A stretch of 33,895 nt of DNA from Microbacterium sp. (lineage in GTDB: Bacteria > Actinomycetota > Actinomycetes > Actinomycetales > Microbacteriaceae): NCBI GenBank assembly GCA_029239635.1, contig JARBUN010000030.1, positions 1 to 33,895 on the forward strand. Reading direction: 5' to 3'. Shown here piece by piece: positions 22,828 to 31,864 of this stretch. The position numbers and the translations under genes were made by a program. Each line of letters opens with the position of its first letter. Position 1 is the stretch's first letter. Under the pieces are notes generated by a model that worked only from the letters and a program-made list of their open reading frames with translations, was not told the origin of the DNA and did no database searches.

Positions 22828-24735
22828 ATGTCGGACCCCCTCGCTAGCGTTGCATCATGGACACCAAGGCACCCCGCGATCGAGAGGGGACTCGTCGATC
22901 CTGACCCCTTCCCCGCCTCGGACCCGGGCGGCGTCTGGGTGCTGCACCCCGAGTCGGAGCCGGGCTCGTTGTCCGCCGATCTCAGCCTCACGGAGCTTCT
23001 CGAAGAACTCGCCCATCAGGTACGCGTGCGCCACCGCGCCACCGCCGCCGAGTATCGCCTGATCGGCCTTCTCCTCGGGGCAGCCGCGGCCGATCCCGTG
23101 CCGTGGGTCGGTCCCGACCCGACGCTGGATCTCGCGTGGAGTGACTCCCGGCGACGCTCGATCGCCGCGGTGCGCCGCGACCGCCGCGACATGGCGGAGC
23201 GCGCGGCCGTCGCCGAGATCGCGACGCGGCTGCGGCTGTCGGAGCAGACGGTGCGCACGCGAGCGGCGCACGCCGAGACGCTGCAGAGTCGGTGCCCCGA
23301 GGTCTGGAACGCCTTCTCGGACGGGCTCGTCTCCGAGCGTCACGCTGTGGAGGCGGCGCGGTTGGCGACGTCGCTCCCCGAGGAGGTGTCTGCGGAATCG
23401 GGGGTGCCGTGCGCCGACCCCGTTCCGGATGCCGAACAGCCCGACGTCTCCGCCGATGGACTCTTGGCGGGGATCTCATCCGTTCCGGATCCGTCCGCGA
23501 ATCCCTCCGATGACGTACCGTCGGCCTCGGAGCCCCCCGAGTCGTGGCGCGCATTCGACGAGGGTGCTCTCGACCGCGCGCTTCGGCTTCCACCCGCCCG
23601 CTTCACGGTCGCTGCTCGAGCGCTTCGCGAGCGGGTGCACAGCGAGTCGATCGAGGCCCGGCATCGCCGCGCGGCGCGCGACCGCGGCGTCTGGCTCACC
23701 CCCGAGCTCGACGGCATGGCCACATTGACCGCCCTCCTTCCCGCGGACCGTGCGCACGCTGCCCTCACCCGTGTCGATCGGATCGCCCGACACCTCCGCG
23801 TTGCGCCTGAGGAGGAGCGGACTCTCGCACAACTCCGCGCCGACGCCGTCGCGGACCTGCTCACGTCCGATGCTCCCGTCTCCGCGGGAGCCTTCGTCGG
23901 CGCGGATGCGGGTGCGTCGCCTGCCGCGGGTGTTTCGCCTGCCGCGGGTGCTTGGCCTGCTGCGGGTGCTTCGCCTCTCACGGGTGCTTGGCCTGCCGCG
24001 GGCGTTTCGCGTGGCGCGGGTGCTTCGCCTTCCGCGGGTGCTTGGCCTGCTGCGGGTGCTTCGCCCGGCGCGGGTGCTTCGCCTGGCGCGGGTGCTTCGC
24101 CCGCCACCGGTGCTTCGCCCGCCACCGGTGCTTCGGCTGGCGCGGGTGCTTTGCGTGGCGCGGGTGCGTTCATGCCCCCGCGCGGTGCCGGTCCGGAGGT
24201 CGCTGACGATGTGCTCGGGCGCGAGACCCCGACGCCGCCCTCGTCCGCGCCACGCCCCGATCGCCGGCCCTCCGTCGTCGTCACCGTCCCCGCGCTGACG
24301 CTCCTCGGCGCAGGAACAGAGCCCGCGACCCTCGACGGTTATGGCCCGATCGACCTCGACACCGCCCGCCGTCTCGCCGGAGAGGCGAGTTCGTGGGTCC
24401 GTGTTCTCACCCACCCGCTGACGGGCGCGCCGCTCGCGCTCGACCGCTCGACCTATCGTGTGCCCACCGCGTTGCGCAGATGGTTGGGAGTCACCTCTCC
24501 GACGTGCGTGTTCCCCGGGTGCGGGCGACCCGCCCGCGAATGCGACCTCGATCACCTCACGGCGTGGAACGACGGCGGCGCCACCGATGACGACAATCTC
24601 GCGCCCGAGTGCCGACATCACCACCGTCTGCGGCACGAGTCGCGGTGGGGCCCGTCGCGCGACCCCGACACGGGCGAGATGCGGTGGACATCGCCGCTCG
24701 GCGCCGAGGTCGCCGAGGATCCGCCGCCCTTCTAG
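22828..24735 (+). CDS. DUF222 / HNH endonuclease-domain protein (13E12 family) with repeat linker
   Basis: 635 residues from ATG 22828. The N-terminal half is a helical DUF222 region (for example MAERAAVAEIATRLRLSEQT, then VRTRAAHAETLQSR). A low-complexity linker of 6-residue repeats fills about 361-448. The C-terminal HNH module reads CVFPGCGRPARECDLDHLTA, then WNDGGATDDDNLAPECRHHH, with zinc-type Cys pairs, the DH of the first H and the terminal HHH. Such proteins are multicopy in Microbacteriaceae and Mycobacteriaceae and often linked to mobile DNA; the activity is presumed nuclease. The start is uncertain: a TAGCGT -10-like element (22845-22850) lies inside the first codons. Confidence 0.85.
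   Translation: MSDPLASVASWTPRHPAIERGLVDPDPFPASDPGGVWVLHPESEPGSLSADLSLTELLEELAHQVRVRHRATAAEYRLIGLLLGAAAADPVPWVGPDPTLDLAWSDSRRRSIAAVRRDRRDMAERAAVAEIATRLRLSEQTVRTRAAHAETLQSRCPEVWNAFSDGLVSERHAVEAARLATSLPEEVSAESGVPCADPVPDAEQPDVSADGLLAGISSVPDPSANPSDDVPSASEPPESWRAFDEGALDRALRLPPARFTVAARALRERVHSESIEARHRRAARDRGVWLTPELDGMATLTALLPADRAHAALTRVDRIARHLRVAPEEERTLAQLRADAVADLLTSDAPVSAGAFVGADAGASPAAGVSPAAGAWPAAGASPLTGAWPAAGVSRGAGASPSAGAWPAAGASPGAGASPGAGASPATGASPATGASAGAGALRGAGAFMPPRGAGPEVADDVLGRETPTPPSSAPRPDRRPSVVVTVPALTLLGAGTEPATLDGYGPIDLDTARRLAGEASSWVRVLTHPLTGAPLALDRSTYRVPTALRRWLGVTSPTCVFPGCGRPARECDLDHLTAWNDGGATDDDNLAPECRHHHRLRHESRWGPSRDPDTGEMRWTSPLGAEVAEDPPPF
23910..24170 (+). repeat. 18-bp coding tandem repeat in the DUF222/HNH gene
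   Basis: About 14 copies of an 18-base unit like GCCTGCCGCGGGTGCTTC encode hexapeptides of the form xxGA[SW]P. Codons ending in T (GGT, GCT, CCT) are much commoner here than in the surrounding genes. It forms the flexible linker between DUF222 and HNH parts. Confidence 0.9.
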
Positions 24736-24738
24736 GCG

Positions 24739-24766
24739 CTGACCTGACCCGCGTGGCTGAGGTCAG
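24739..24766 (+). terminator. Weak hairpin after the DUF222/HNH gene
   Basis: CTGACCT (24739-24745) and AGGTCAG (24760-24766) pair across 14 bases, starting four bases after the stop. There is no T-tract. Beyond it, GTGATCCG-led sequences at 24781-24817 and 24818-24857 form a degenerate direct repeat; no gene is supported in 24736-25038. Confidence 0.4.
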
Positions 24767-25026
24767 GCGGAGTCGAGTGTGTGATCCGGATGACCGTGGC
24801 AGGGCTGGACGTGGTGCGTGATCCGCGTGACCGCCGTGGGGCGCGGCTGGGTGTGGTTCGGCCCGGTGACCGCGGCGAGGCTGAGCGAGCTGCATGATCC
24901 GGCTGCATACGCCGGGGATGAGATCTGCTGCGCGCCGCGCATTCCCGCCGCCGGCCCGTCCCTGTGCGTGCGGGCGCAGCTACGGGGATGTCCCGCGCGC
25001 GCCCGGGGCTCCCTCATGCACCTGAC

Positions 25027-25038
25027 TACGATCTCCCT
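25027..25038 (+). promoter_or_regulatory. -10 element for a leaderless start
   Basis: TACGAT (25027-25032) is followed by six bases and then the ATG at 25039, so transcription would start at the A of the ATG. No ribosome site is present, which supports a leaderless mRNA. No clear -35. Confidence 0.5.
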
Positions 25039-25677
25039 ATGAGCTCGCGCCCCGACATCGACGGGCGGCCCCACCCCGGCCGGCTGACCCGCCGGACCCG
25101 GCTGCTCATCAGCCTCCTCGCGGTCTTCGTCGGCATCCCGCTCGCTCTGTTCGCGTGGATCGGCGGCGTCTTCCTCGTCGAGGCGTGGGGACTCCGGCTG
25201 TCATCGACCCAGGTCCTCGCCGGAATCCTCGCCGCGATCACCGGCGTGGTCGTCTGGCCCCTTGCACTCCGACGACTTCGGCGCGAGCTGTGGAGCCGCC
25301 ACAACCCGAGACCCGCTCCGAGCCCCGGAGAAGCCGCCGTCCGCGCGGTGCTCGTCATCTTCGGCGCCATCGGCATCATGGCCCTGAGCGGCCCCCTCGA
25401 CATCGTGGCCGCGGTGGCGTCGGCGGGCGCGACCGTGGCGATCGGTCCGCGCGAGAACGGCCTGCTCCTCCAACTCGCCGCCACGGTCGTGATCCTGGTC
25501 ATCGCGGCGCCCGCCTTCATCGTCACCCAGCGGGCTCTCCGGCGGATGCCCTCCGACGACCCCCGCCGCCCCGGCACCGAGGAACGGCAGTGCTGGCACA
25601 TCGCAGCCGCCACCGCCTGGGTGGTCTCGCTGCTCGTGGGCTACCTGCTCTCGCTCGCGACGCTCATCACGATGTGA
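25039..25677 (+). CDS. Membrane protein of unknown function, about five TM helices
   Basis: 212 residues. Hydrophobic segments lie at about 21-48, 55-77, 101-135, 142-163 and 186-210; loops carry Arg/Pro-rich stretches (RRLRRELWSRHNP, RRMPSDDPRRPGTEERQ). No family recognised. The ATG at 25039 is placed by the leaderless-type -10 directly upstream. It converges on the jetC gene, with the repeat array between their ends. Confidence 0.75.
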   Translation: MSSRPDIDGRPHPGRLTRRTRLLISLLAVFVGIPLALFAWIGGVFLVEAWGLRLSSTQVLAGILAAITGVVVWPLALRRLRRELWSRHNPRPAPSPGEAAVRAVLVIFGAIGIMALSGPLDIVAAVASAGATVAIGPRENGLLLQLAATVVILVIAAPAFIVTQRALRRMPSDDPRRPGTEERQCWHIAAATAWVVSLLVGYLLSLATLITM

Positions 25678-25696
25678 GAACAAGCTCGCCTCGGAG

Positions 25697-26220
25697 CTCA
25701 CGTCTCCGTCGCGACCCCGGGCACCCCGGAGCTCGCTCGAACCTCACGCCTCCGCAGCGATCGCGGGCACGTCGGACACCCCGCCCGGGAGCTCACGCCA
25801 CCGCCGCAACCCCGGGCACCCGGGAGCCCGCCCAAGGCTCACGCCACCGCCGCAACCCCGGGCACCCGGGAGCCCGCCCAAGGCTCACGCCTCCGCCGCA
25901 ACCCCCGGCACCCCGGCACCCCAGGCACGCCGGACACCCCGCCCGGGAGTTCACGCCACCGCCGCAACCCCGGGCACCCCGGCACCCCAGGCACTCCAGG
26001 CACCCCAGGCACGCCGGCGTGCCCGAACCTCACGCCTCCGCCGCAACCCCCGGCACCCCGGCGCCCCAGGCACGCCGGACACCCCGCCCGGGAGCTCACG
26101 CCACCGCCGCAACCCCGGGCACCCCCGGCACCCCAGGCACCCCAGGCACTCCGGCGTGCCCGAACCTCACGCCACCGCCGCAACCCCCGGCACCCCGAAG
26201 GCCACCCCAGCCTCCACGCG
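25697..26220. repeat. Nine-unit irregular repeat array between convergent genes
   Basis: The core CTCACGCCWCCGCCGCAACC (first two copies divergent) begins at 25697, 25743, 25792, 25838, 25884, 25950, 26029, 26095 and 26166. The copies at 25792 and 25838 are identical for the full 46 bases. Longer units are stretched by extra 9-10-base blocks such as GGCACCCCAG. Each unit includes a CCCGGG-rich palindromic patch. It spans nearly the entire 550-base gap after jetC. It has no spacer structure, so it is not CRISPR; open frames through it (collagen-like GVPGVP on the minus strand) are by-products. Confidence 0.92.
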
Positions 26221-26227
26221 TCGCCCG

Positions 26228-29200
26228 CTAGCCCGCGACGCCCACCTTCGCCTTCGCCCACGACCGCCCGCGCGTGTCCTTGAGGATGTCGTACTCGACG
26301 TCGACGTGCGGCTCGATCGCGCTGTATTTGTCGTTCGGCGCCCCGATCACGAGCTGGAACCCGAGCCCCCGCCAGGCGCCGATCGCGCGCTTGGTGAAGT
26401 GCGCGTCGGCCTTGATGAGCGCCTCGTCGAGGAACACCGGGGCGTACCGCGGCCGTTCGGCTCCGGCATCCCCGAGCTGATACCGCAGAGCGGCCCCGAC
26501 GATGAACGCGATCAGCTCCTGCGACTCCCCACCCGACTTCTCGCCGATGTGGTCGTACAGGGCGACGTGCTCGCCGGTGTCGGCGCGGAAACGCTCGGCG
26601 CTGACCCGCACGTGATTGCGCACGTCGACGAGGTCGGCGAAGTCGGGAGCCGTGGGACGGATGCGGTTGATCAGCCGCGCCATCCGGACGTAGACGGCTT
26701 CGCGCTCCTCGTCCGATGCCGCCGCGTCGATCGCCGCCCGCACGTCGCGCAGCTCGCGGCGGAACCGCCGCCGCACCTCCGACTGGTTCTCCCGCGGCAC
26801 GATCTGCAGTCGGTGGTCGTCGTCGTAGAACGGAAGGTCCTGCATGATGTCGTTGATCGGGGCGATGCGCTCGCGGATCTCGCGGAGCGCGCGCGTGAGC
26901 GCCGAGTCGAGGCTCGTGAGATCGTTCCCCGACAGGCGCAGCAGCGAATCCCGCCACTCCGCCTCGAGTTCGTGCAGACCGCTCGCCTCGAGATCGGCGA
27001 GGATCCGCTCGAAGTCGCCGAGCGATTCGTCGGGATCGGCGAGCAGGTTCGGGCTCGGCCAGCGGTCGGTGAACGCCGTGAGCGTGCGCCGCAGACTCTC
27101 GCGCTGGTCGCCCCAGGTCTCTTGCGCGGCGCGCTGCTCCTCGAGCAGACGCTTCGACGCGGACTCCAGAGCGGCGTCGAAACGCGAGAGCAGCTGCGAG
27201 GGCGAAGCGTCGTCCGACGGCGCGACGAAAAGCCCGTCGAGGTACGCGGCTTCCTCCGCCGACAGCACCATCCCCGCGTCCTCGGCCCGCTCCAGCCGCT
27301 CGTTGGCGCGGTCCACGTCGTCGGTGACCTCCGCCCAGCGCGCGGCCAGCGCCTGCTGTTCGGTCTTCGCCCCGCCGATCTCCTCGCGCAGCCGCGCGGC
27401 GCGCGCCCGCGTCCCGGCGATCTGCTCCTGCAGCTCCGCGATGCGGGGGTTTCCCGCAGTGATCTCGACGATCGTCTCGTTCCAGCGATCGAGTTCGCGC
27501 TGGACGGATGCCGTATCCACCTGGTCCCACGACAGATCGGCGATCTTCTCGAGAGCGCTGCGCCGCTCGTCGAACGCATCCAGTGCAGCCGCGGCCTCGT
27601 CGACCTCCGCCTTGGCCGAGGCGAGGTTGCGACGCACGGTCACGATCTGCTCGCCGAGCTCGGTCAAGCGGACGCGGCTGGAGAACCCGAGGATGCTCTG
27701 ACGCGTCGACCCGCCGTGTGCTCCGCGCGCGCCCTGGCTCGTCTGCCCTGAGATCGTCAGCGCCAGGCGGTGGGCCGACAGCTCGGCGGAGGAATCCACG
27801 CACACGAACCCGAACTGCTGCTCCAGTCGGTCCTGCAACCACCCGGTGAAGGGGGAGCGTCGGTATTCCAGACGGCCCGGGAGCGTGGCGGGGTCGAGGC
27901 CGGTGCGCTCGGGAAGTCCCGTCGACACGCCCTCGAACCGCAGACGCTCCGACAGACGCACGCCGTCGATCGCTGCGCGGAAGGATGCCAGGTGTGCGGC
28001 ATCCACGAGAAGAGTCGTCGCGAACCCGCCGAGGGCGAGGGTGAAGGCTCCGCGCCAGGGCTCGTACTCGGTGCGGACGTCGACGAGCTCGGCGACGAAG
28101 GGCAGCTCGGCGGCGGAGAGTCCGGCGGCCTCCGCCAGAGCCTCGCGCGCCTCGTGCAGCCGCGGCGGGATGTTGTCGTCGCGCGTTTGCGTGCGCCGGT
28201 GCTCGGCCTCGAGGGTCGAGAGCTGCTGGCGCAGGTCGGTGTGCCGGCTGCTGGCCGTGACGAACGCGTCGCGCACGGCGGTCTTGGCATCCGCGTCGGC
28301 GAGGGTGCGACGCGCCTCGGCGACGAGGGCGTCGAACTGCTTCTCCGAGGTCGCCTCCGCGTGCAGAACAGACAGAGCCTGCTCGAACCGCTCGCGATCG
28401 CGCTGCATCCCCGCGAGTCGCCGCTCGAGGGCGCGAAGCTCGCGCTGGGCGGCGTCGAGGCGGTCTCCGCCGGCGGCGCGCAACACGTCGCCGAGTCCCT
28501 CGCGCTCCGCCTCGGCGGCGTCCGCCAGCGCCTGACGTTCGCGGACGAGCGCGTCGGTGGCGTGCGTGCGATCGCGCAGCTCGTCCTCCACGGCCCCCAG
28601 CAGATCGATGCGCCGCTGCGCGCGCCAGAGCGAGGCGCGGGAGTCGGGGTCGGCGAAACGACCCAGGGCATCGATGAGTCGCAGCCGCTCGGCGGCCTCG
28701 TCGATACGCGTCTTCATCGTGCGGATCGGCTGCAGCGCCCGCACCTGCTGGCGCGCCTCGAGCATGCGCGTGCGGGTGCCCTCCAGCCCGTCGAAGTGCG
28801 ACACGACCGCCTCGGCCACCGCGAGCGTCTCGGGCTCCTCGAGCACCATGCGCTTGTACAGGTCGTCGACCGTGGTGATCTGCTGGCCGGCCTGGATGCG
28901 GGCGAGCAGGCTCATCGCCTTCGTCCCGGCGCCGGCGGCGCCGATGCCGAGCACGGTGTGCAGGCGCGCCGAGAACTCGCGGTCGGTCGCGAGGGTGTCC
29001 AGGCCCGTCGCCCGCACCGCGGAGTCGGACAGGTGGCTCTGCGCCGCCCGGTCCAGCTGACGCAGGTCGTACGCCCCGTGCACGGTCGCGCGCACCTTGA
29101 CCGCGTCGTCGAGGGTCCGCGCTGCCGCCGGGATGTACCAGGCGCGGACGGCCGTGAAGCGCGCCCCGTCGTGGTCGGCCCACGTCATCGCGATCGCGGT

Positions 29201-29572
29201 CCACGTGTCGACGCCGTCGCCGCGGAGCACCCGCACCTTCGTGCCCTCGTCGGTGCGCGACTCGTCGAGCTTTCCCCGGCCGTACGACAGGATGTTGCGC
29301 TGCTCCTGCCCGCGCGGGCGTCCTACCACCGCGCCGTTCGAGGCGCCGTTGAAGGGGGTCGTGTGCGGCATCATCAGCGCGACGTACGCGTCCATGAGCG
29401 TCGACTTGCCCGAGCCCGAGCCTCCGCAGAGCAGGGTCGCGGTCGGCGCGAAGCGCACGCGGTGCGTGCCGTCGTAGCCGCCCCAGTTGATCAGCTGCAG
29501 GTCTTCGGCGACCCACTGCTGTCCGCGGGAGGCGGCGGGGATGAGCCCGAACAGGGTCTCGAGCATGGTCAT
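26228..29572 (-). CDS. jetC: JetC/MksB-like SMC-type ATPase of a Wadjet condensin system
   Basis: 1114 residues. N-terminal Walker [10 protein letters not shown] (50-58) follows [20 protein letters not shown], the opening of MukB/JetC-like ATPases. Long charged helical arms fill the middle (for example [20 protein letters not shown]) around a hinge-like globular part at about 480-640. The C-terminal head has signature SGGES (about 1013-1017) and Walker B VFLDE (about 1046-1050). All ATPase motifs are intact. The ATG at 29572 overlaps the jetB stop (ATGA). In Wadjet/MksBEFG systems this subunit extrudes DNA loops with JetA and JetB, and JetD cuts the plasmid. No jetD follows here. Confidence 0.9.
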   Translation of the reverse strand: MTMLETLFGLIPAASRGQQWVAEDLQLINWGGYDGTHRVRFAPTATLLCGGSGSGKSTLMDAYVALMMPHTTPFNGASNGAVVGRPRGQEQRNILSYGRGKLDESRTDEGTKVRVLRGDGVDTWTAIAMTWADHDGARFTAVRAWYIPAAARTLDDAVKVRATVHGAYDLRQLDRAAQSHLSDSAVRATGLDTLATDREFSARLHTVLGIGAAGAGTKAMSLLARIQAGQQITTVDDLYKRMVLEEPETLAVAEAVVSHFDGLEGTRTRMLEARQQVRALQPIRTMKTRIDEAAERLRLIDALGRFADPDSRASLWRAQRRIDLLGAVEDELRDRTHATDALVRERQALADAAEAEREGLGDVLRAAGGDRLDAAQRELRALERRLAGMQRDRERFEQALSVLHAEATSEKQFDALVAEARRTLADADAKTAVRDAFVTASSRHTDLRQQLSTLEAEHRRTQTRDDNIPPRLHEAREALAEAAGLSAAELPFVAELVDVRTEYEPWRGAFTLALGGFATTLLVDAAHLASFRAAIDGVRLSERLRFEGVSTGLPERTGLDPATLPGRLEYRRSPFTGWLQDRLEQQFGFVCVDSSAELSAHRLALTISGQTSQGARGAHGGSTRQSILGFSSRVRLTELGEQIVTVRRNLASAKAEVDEAAAALDAFDERRSALEKIADLSWDQVDTASVQRELDRWNETIVEITAGNPRIAELQEQIAGTRARAARLREEIGGAKTEQQALAARWAEVTDDVDRANERLERAEDAGMVLSAEEAAYLDGLFVAPSDDASPSQLLSRFDAALESASKRLLEEQRAAQETWGDQRESLRRTLTAFTDRWPSPNLLADPDESLGDFERILADLEASGLHELEAEWRDSLLRLSGNDLTSLDSALTRALREIRERIAPINDIMQDLPFYDDDHRLQIVPRENQSEVRRRFRRELRDVRAAIDAAASDEEREAVYVRMARLINRIRPTAPDFADLVDVRNHVRVSAERFRADTGEHVALYDHIGEKSGGESQELIAFIVGAALRYQLGDAGAERPRYAPVFLDEALIKADAHFTKRAIGAWRGLGFQLVIGAPNDKYSAIEPHVDVEYDILKDTRGRSWAKAKVGVAG

Positions 29573-30298
29573 GAGAGGGGGTCTTCCTGGGGAATCTCGG
29601 GAATCTCGGATGCCGCGGTGTCGGGGGACGTGGATGCCAGAACCTCGGGCTCGCGCGACGGCTGGGCCCCGGCATCCTGTGTCTGCTCGTCCAGCCAGGT
29701 CTGCAGTTCTCTCAGCGTCTCCGCGCTCAGCACGATCTCGATGAGCGGTCCGATGCGGTAGCGCCCCTCGGACTCCTCCTCGATGATCCCTTCGCGGTCG
29801 AGGCGCGCGATCGCCGTGCGCACGGCCCGCTGCTGGCTGGCGCGCGTGCCGTCGGTCTCGGCGAAGTACGTCAGCACCGTCTGCTCGCACGAGCGTCTCG
29901 GCGCGGGAGTACGCCTCGTCCTTGAGCAGGATGGGCACGTCGACCTCGTCGCTGCGCACCTGCTCCTTGTACGCCACACCCCGCGCGTGGTCGACGACGA
30001 GTCGCACGAACAGGTCGTTGAGGCGCGACTCGATCATCTGCTGGTGCTCGAGCAGCAGCTTCCACTCCGCGGGGGAGGACTCCGCCAGCAGGAAGCGCCG
30101 CTGCAGCATGCGCACGAGCACGCGCCGCACGTCGGCGTCGAGCGTGCCGCGGTCGCCGGCGAAGAGCGCGTCGGGGTCGTTCTCCATCGCGACCGGGGAG
30201 ATGAAAGCAGGGGAGGAGGTCTCGAACTCGGCCTCTTCGCCCCGGTCGGTCGGGGCCGCCGCGGGGGCGTGCGAGGCGCTCACGTCACTCATCGGCAT
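29569..30298 (-). pseudogene. jetB: JetB/MksE-like (DUF4194) gene broken by a frameshift
   Basis: From ATG 30298 (GGGAG site; 30292 is an alternative) the frame encodes a DUF4194-like N-terminal part ending [28 protein letters not shown]. The C-terminal part [53 protein letters not shown] is in the next frame. The switch is near 29887 (CTCGTGCGAGCAG) and needs one base fewer or two more. The first frame instead runs on without a stop into jetC. The joined product would be about 242 residues, and the junction may also have lost some codons. JetB normally bridges the kleisin-like JetA and the ATPase. The alternatives are a sequencing error or a genuine inactivating lesion. Confidence 0.8.
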
Positions 30299-31778
30299 CC
30301 TGTTCTCCCGTGCTCCGGGCTTCGCTGACGTTCCCTGCTCTGACCGCCCCGAAGGCGAAGCGTCTCGTCGTGCCGTCGGGCCGCACGGTCTCGACGATCG
30401 ACACGTCCTCGGTCTCGGTGAGACCCCCGCGGTGCACGATCTCCAGCAGACCCACGAGGTCGACGGGCCGCCGGGTCGCGGCATCCGCTCCCGCAAAGGC
30501 CTCCGCGAGGTCGAAGCCGTCGCCGAGGGTGGCGACGTACTCCTCGAGCTCGGCGTAGTGCGGCCCGCCCCAGGCGCGCGTGTCGGCGTCGACGAACTCG
30601 ACGTCGGAGATGTCGGATGCCAGGGGCTCGGGCGCGCCGGGAGGCCGGACGTCGCTGATCGACCGGCGCAGGTGCCCCACGTCGGCGAGCGGCAGCGTGC
30701 GCACCGGCTCGACGCGGCCGGGGGAGCGGGTCTGACTCCAGCGGTGAAGCCCCGCCATCACCCCGCGCAGCAGGTCATCGACCTGGCGATCGCGGATCGG
30801 GTCGTGGGTCCGCACCTGGGCGGTGATGACGTGCGAGGCCCGCCGCTGGGCGGTGAGCACCTCCTGCACCCCCGCTTCGACGCGGCGGGCGATGGCATCC
30901 AGTTCTCCGCGTTGCTCGGGGGTCATCAGCCGTGAGAAAGGTTGAGTGAGCACCGCGTGCAGCTGCTCGGTGAGGTCGTCGATGTTCTCGGGGTCGCCGA
31001 TCAGTCGGAGCGCCCCCTGGAACGCCCGACCCTCGGGGGTCGCCTGCATCACCTGGCGGCCGCGCTCGAGGTACTCGCGCAGCACCTCGCCGGTGGGGCG
31101 TACGTCGCGGCGGAGCTCGGCGACGACATCGCGCTGCATCGCCGCGATCGACTCCGCCACGCGCGAGAAGTCGGCGGGGAGCTCGCGGGCGAGGTGGATG
31201 ACGTTCTCGGCCTCTTCGAGGAGGTGGTCGTCGTCGAGCGGTTCGACGATGCCGTCGTCGAGCGCCGCGATCTCGGCATCCAGGGCCGCGCGCTCCTCGA
31301 GCAGCGCCTCGCGCCGGCGGGCGGGGTCGCTCTCGGCGTCGCGGGCCAGGCGCTCGACCGCGTCGAGCAGGGTGCGCACGCGCGAGCGCGACACCCGCGC
31401 CCGGCCGCCACCGGCTCGACCGGCGATCTCGAGGGCCCCGACCGCGTGCGCGGAGAGGCGGTAGACCTCGACGTCGTCCTCGATCTGCAGACCCAGCCAG
31501 CCCACGCGCACCCAGCCGCGGCAGATGTCGCGCGCGGACCCCGCGGGGATCCGACGGTCGTCGTCGGTGTCGTAGCCCGCAGCCCGCAGCTCGTCGATGG
31601 CCTCCGCGACCTCGACGTGCGCATCCGCGACGGCCACGGCCGGGCGGTCGGGAGTGAAGACGACCGAGAGCACGGCGACGACGAAGGGGGCGAAGCGCCC
31701 GTGCAGCAGATCGAGCGTCGGATTCTTGAACGCCGTCACCGAGCGCAGGTACGCGGCTTCGGTGCGGGTGGTGGTCAC
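30285..31778 (-). CDS. jetA: JetA/MksF-like (DUF3375) kleisin subunit of a Wadjet system
   Basis: 497 residues, the usual DUF3375 length. The opening ([20 protein letters not shown]), a winged-helix-like N-terminal region, a charged helical middle ([20 protein letters not shown]) and an acidic C-terminal part fit the MukF/JetA kleisin family. The GTG at 31778 is preceded by TAGACT and seven bases, a leaderless-type arrangement with no ribosome site. The stop overlaps the jetB start by 8-14 bases. First gene of the jetA-jetB-jetC operon. It would close the JetC ring and bind JetB. Confidence 0.88.
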   Translation of the reverse strand: MTTTRTEAAYLRSVTAFKNPTLDLLHGRFAPFVVAVLSVVFTPDRPAVAVADAHVEVAEAIDELRAAGYDTDDDRRIPAGSARDICRGWVRVGWLGLQIEDDVEVYRLSAHAVGALEIAGRAGGGRARVSRSRVRTLLDAVERLARDAESDPARRREALLEERAALDAEIAALDDGIVEPLDDDHLLEEAENVIHLARELPADFSRVAESIAAMQRDVVAELRRDVRPTGEVLREYLERGRQVMQATPEGRAFQGALRLIGDPENIDDLTEQLHAVLTQPFSRLMTPEQRGELDAIARRVEAGVQEVLTAQRRASHVITAQVRTHDPIRDRQVDDLLRGVMAGLHRWSQTRSPGRVEPVRTLPLADVGHLRRSISDVRPPGAPEPLASDISDVEFVDADTRAWGGPHYAELEEYVATLGDGFDLAEAFAGADAATRRPVDLVGLLEIVHRGGLTETEDVSIVETVRPDGTTRRFAFGAVRAGNVSEARSTGEQDADE

Positions 31779-31791
31779 TGAGGGGAGTCTA
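31779..31791 (-). promoter_or_regulatory. -10 element for a leaderless jetA start
   Basis: On the minus strand TAGACT (31791-31786) and seven bases precede the jetA GTG. This puts the transcript start at or next to the start codon. A weak dyad CGCTCG/CGAGCG (31796-31801 and 31812-31817) lies just beyond and could end the DUF1028 neighbour's transcript or act as operator. Confidence 0.45.
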
Positions 31792-31864
31792 CCGGCGCTC
31801 GAAGACCGGCCCGAGCGGTGCAGGAGTGAACCACAGAACAGGCGTGTCGCCCGCGGGAGGGACT

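Noticed and set aside
25697..26220. CRISPR array
   Set aside because: Units are variable in length (46-79 bases), with no unique spacers of constant size and no cas genes nearby.
25155..26231. Pro/Thr-rich or collagen-like proteins across the repeat array, on either strand
   Set aside because: Open frames with TPGTPGTP (plus) or GVPGVPGVP (minus) arise from the GC-rich repeat units. They have no ribosome site, and their other parts are out-of-frame shadows of jetC or the 25039 gene.
26228..30496. A natural single jetB-jetC fusion gene of about 1,400 codons
   Set aside because: The stretch between the DUF4194 N-terminal part and jetC is low-complexity Arg-rich shadow sequence, while the proper JetB C terminus is plainly visible in the neighbouring frame and ends in an ATGA overlap with jetC.
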